DNA from: Lunularia cruciata
Lineage: Eukaryota; Streptophyta; Marchantiopsida; Lunulariales; Lunulariaceae
Length of the DNA stretch: 64,000 bases
Assembly (NCBI GenBank): GCA_948567375.1
Contig: OX419761.1
Coordinates: forward strand, 51,524,501 to 51,588,500
Direction of reading: 5' to 3'
Each line of letters starts with the position of its first letter. The stretch's first letter is position 1. Both the position numbers and the translations under genes were made by a program. Below the pieces are notes generated by a model, which was not told the origin of the DNA, ran no database searches, and worked only from the letters and a program-made list of their open reading frames with translations. Of this stretch, positions 60,978 to 64,000 are shown piece by piece.

Positions 60978-63086
60978 TTCTTGGTGAATTCAGTCCAAAC
61001 TTACTTGCAAGTTTCTTGCAAGGAGGGTGAGTTTGATTGTCAGGTTCTTAGGTCAGGTAGTTGCACTTCATATGAAGAGCTCTGCCAGTTTTCTTACCTT
61101 TCGTGAAGAGGAATGATGGAATATACGAAAGAATCAACCAATGTGTTGTTTATCATAATTCGCTCGATGGCTGCTAAAACTACTTGAGTTTTGATTATCT
61201 TCTTTTTATGGATCTGTTGTCTCTAATTAATTTCGCGTTACAACTAGACCACTTTTTAGCAATAAATCCTCTTTTACGAGTTCAGGACCCAAGTCGTGAC
61301 CCAAGCAAACCTTTCACTACAGAGGACAGACATTTCTGAGTTACTGGTACTGATCTTGTTCTAGGCTTCTAAACTTGTCTTGGTTTCTGGACATCTCGAT
61401 CTCTATTGTATGTGTAAGAACCTATTGATCAAGAGTCAGGTATTGGAAAGCACTAAGAATGTCTCTATTGATGTTAAATCTTGATCATGCAGTGGCGATA
61501 TTCTGTTTCGCACCCGAAGTTGTCAGGTTTAGGTTTTCCATTCTACTTAAGACAGCTGAAGTTGTACGCTCTAGTTGTAAGTACATATTTTATCATTTCG
61601 TAAGCTGAGGTCTTTTCTGCAGGGAAAGGGTTGGGATGCCCATAGGAAGATTGAAAGATACCCACCTTTTAGCCCATGACGTATTCCTTCTCCACAAGAT
61701 TACGAAATATGACCTTTCGTAAGTCCCACCCAACTGGATAAACTTCCTGTCTTTAATCACAGTTTTCTAATGCTGTACTCTCAAACAAGAGATGACCACT
61801 TACTCTTACTGACGGTTGTGTTCCAGATCATCTTCACGGAGACGGCAAGTGTTTGCGCCGTAGTAGCAGTGCACTATTCTAGTGTATGTTAAACAACTTT
61901 TAGGCGGCTAACTTGCACCCAACGTCAAATTACAGGCATAGCGGATCTACTCTCTCATTGAAAAGTTTGCATTCAGCACTAGTAGTATGTCGCCTTCCAT
62001 ATCCGAGTCCTCTTATGTGGGTGTCTGCTTAATCGGGCCTCCGGGCTACATATTTCAACACACGCAGCCAAGCTTCTCATAATGTTTCTTTCACAGGTTT
62101 GAAGGGCGTCACATTTGATTTCCAAATGAAATTGCAACAGAGCTTCGGGACATCCTGATAACAGAAGATTCCACTAAATCATGTATGCTTAGACAGGAGT
62201 CGGCCCAAAATTTGTAACTGCTCAAGCTACACTACACACTCCTCAAGTTTGACAGCAGCAGAGGTGCCACATTCTTTACTTTCGACTACAGAGCCTGTTT
62301 ACACTCCACAAGTTATTGGGGAGCTCCCGCACGATTCTTGTGATTGCACTTCTTGCTATCGGGAGTTATTGTAGATGCACAGCTTCAAATTCTTCATGAG
62401 ATTCGTCCAATGACTTGGTGCGTGTTCACAAGCATCGTGATTCACCATGAGATCTTCATCTGAATGTATCCACCGTTCACTTCGGACCCCAATGACTTTG
62501 GAGCATGCAATCAGACTATTATAATTTAGTTTCGTCTGTAAGCATGCTTGGATTAGATGTGCGGAGGGAAGAAGATCTGAAGACCATACTGTCTTCGTAC
62601 ACATTTACGAGAGATGACATTAGGTCATTGTCTTCCAAAACCGTGAATCCTAGATCCACTAACTTGAGGTCGTTTACAAATTTGCACTCTAAAACCATTG
62701 ATCAAAATGAAGCCCTTCAGAGTTTTACATTCCGAAACCTCTGAGATGGGATGTATCCCATTTCAAGTTCCTTCACAACTTCGCATCTGCAAATGTTTAA
62801 CCAAGGGACGTCCCCACTTCACTTCTCTTCTCCGTTCATCAACCAGATTTCTCAAATTGTAGATTGCCCATAGCTATTCACTGGCGTTTTGGACTTCCTT
62901 TTGTTTCGAAATTTCATTTCTACACTTACAAAACTGAAAAACTGCAGCTCCAAACTCATTAATCAAAGAAATGGTAATTCAACTTTTCTAATTTTCTAAA
63001 GTTTTATTGGCATTTGGCGGTAACTATTGATTCACACCAATTGGTTCTTAGTACAACCTCCTTGTTAGAACTACTAGGAATGTTCA
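60978..63086. other. 3' flank, no gene seen
   Basis: Probably includes the 3' untranslated region of the proton pump interactor gene. From about 61500 on I see no coding signal; a 79-codon plus frame at 62505-62744 is Ser/Thr/Asn-rich and unrecognised. Confidence 0.45.
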
Positions 63087-63136
63087 TGTAATAAGTTCCC
63101 ATTGTTGATAGATATCAACAATGGGAACTTATTACA
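63087..63136. repeat. perfect 24-bp inverted repeat with 2-nt spacer
   Basis: 63087-63110 (TGTAATAAGTTCCC then ATTGTTGATA) is the exact reverse complement of 63113-63136; only GA separates them. No mismatch in 24 pairs. A perfect palindrome this long is unlikely by chance and tends to be unstable, so it is probably recent. No coding region is adjacent. Confidence 0.95.
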
Positions 63137-64000
63137 GCGTCGAATTTATCAACTAGGCTTTCCAAATTGGAGATTGGCGTTCCCAAGTTTTATAACGCTC
63201 TTCTAGTATCCAGCAGGTAGTCACTCTCACTCCAGAACCGGGCAGCCTTTTCGTGGTTCAAACTACGTAGTGGCTTCTTGGTACTTTGCAACTTACCTTC
63301 CCCATTCTGAACTGTGAGGTTGAGTTCCTTTTTGACCGCTTTATAACACTATGTGATTGCCTCATAGCAAAGGTGGATCTACTCCACATCACACATACAA
63401 GGGTGTATCTTATATGAAATTGGGTCATAACCTTCACAAGATGAAATCTACTATATTCTTTTACGTGTTTCAATGCTGTAGGTATCTTTATGCAAGAGGT
63501 TGTAGATCGACTTTCAGATAACTAATCAGCTATTATAAACAGTAGACCCTTTGTTTTTATTTCAGATAATGCAATTTTTGCAGGAATACTCCACCATCGA
63601 TTTGTACATATTCTCATGTTGATTGTTGATACGGATACAAGTCGAGTATCCTGTGAACAAAATTTACCATAACTGGTCATTGACTGAGAATTTTACGAGC
63701 GGAATTTATTTACTTCCCGAGAATATCGTTGATCGAGACGTAAGAGAATCGATGAGACTTGATCTATGCTTATCCTTTTACTTATGTAGATAGTATTAAA
63801 TATTGAAGAATCCATGTTTCATTCGTGTAATATACACTTCATCGATATTCGCAATATTTCCCAGCAGATACGTAGTTAGAATTGAACTCCACCAAAATAA
63901 TTAGACACGAGGTGGAATATATCTCTCCTGGACCTTCTCTAATTCATAATATCTCTCAGATTTTATGTGCAAAAACACTCTTGATGTGAAACTTCTGGAG
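63137..64000. other. no gene seen
   Basis: Moderately AT-rich sequence to the window edge. No family motif or RNA gene recognised; a gene crossing the edge cannot be excluded. Confidence 0.4.

Overview
The window is nuclear DNA from a land plant. Every recognisable gene is a plant-type eukaryotic gene split by GT-AG introns, and the set (mitochondrial ATP synthase OSCP, a MAM33/p32 matrix protein, a WRC-domain nuclear protein, a KDPG aldolase with a probable plastid leader, a JmjC dioxygenase and a proton pump interactor) belongs to the green lineage. Long leaders, moderate GC in coding sequence and wide gene-poor spacers would fit a bryophyte such as a liverwort, but that placement is a guess. 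No rRNA, tRNA, CRISPR array or intact autonomous transposon was recognised.

Layout. 1-11.4 kb has no gene I can name; it holds a foldback that could be a small-RNA precursor (7450-7538) and a diverged tandem repeat (9461-10035). A MAM33-type gene lies at 11.76-13.47 kb (+). 13.5-18 kb is mostly AT-rich and contains a tandem repeat built on a short palindrome (15990-16290). A two-exon WRC gene follows at 19.6-21.5 kb (+) behind a repeat-rich leader. 21.5-34.3 kb is again gene-poor, with a duplicated block near 31 kb. From 34.4 kb the window is gene-rich: KDPG aldolase (34.4-38.4, +), OSCP (40.3-41.0, -), a 14-exon JmjC gene (42.4-52.9, -) and proton pump interactor (57.0-61.0, +). The last 3 kb has no recognised gene but carries a near-perfect 50-bp palindrome.

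I rebuilt the split genes by hand, matching splice-site phase to protein-family homology. For MAM33, KDPG aldolase, JmjC and the proton pump interactor, all exons join in frame. The JmjC gene is the most unusual locus. It has a probable 22-nt micro-exon, one GC-AG intron, and a 3.6-kb intron filled with copies of short hairpin-bearing repeats.

Functionally these are unrelated housekeeping and regulatory genes: two mitochondrial proteins (OSCP, MAM33), one probable plastid Entner-Doudoroff enzyme, two candidate regulators of gene expression or modification (WRC, JmjC), and one membrane-anchored H+-ATPase interactor. Nothing suggests an operon-like cluster.
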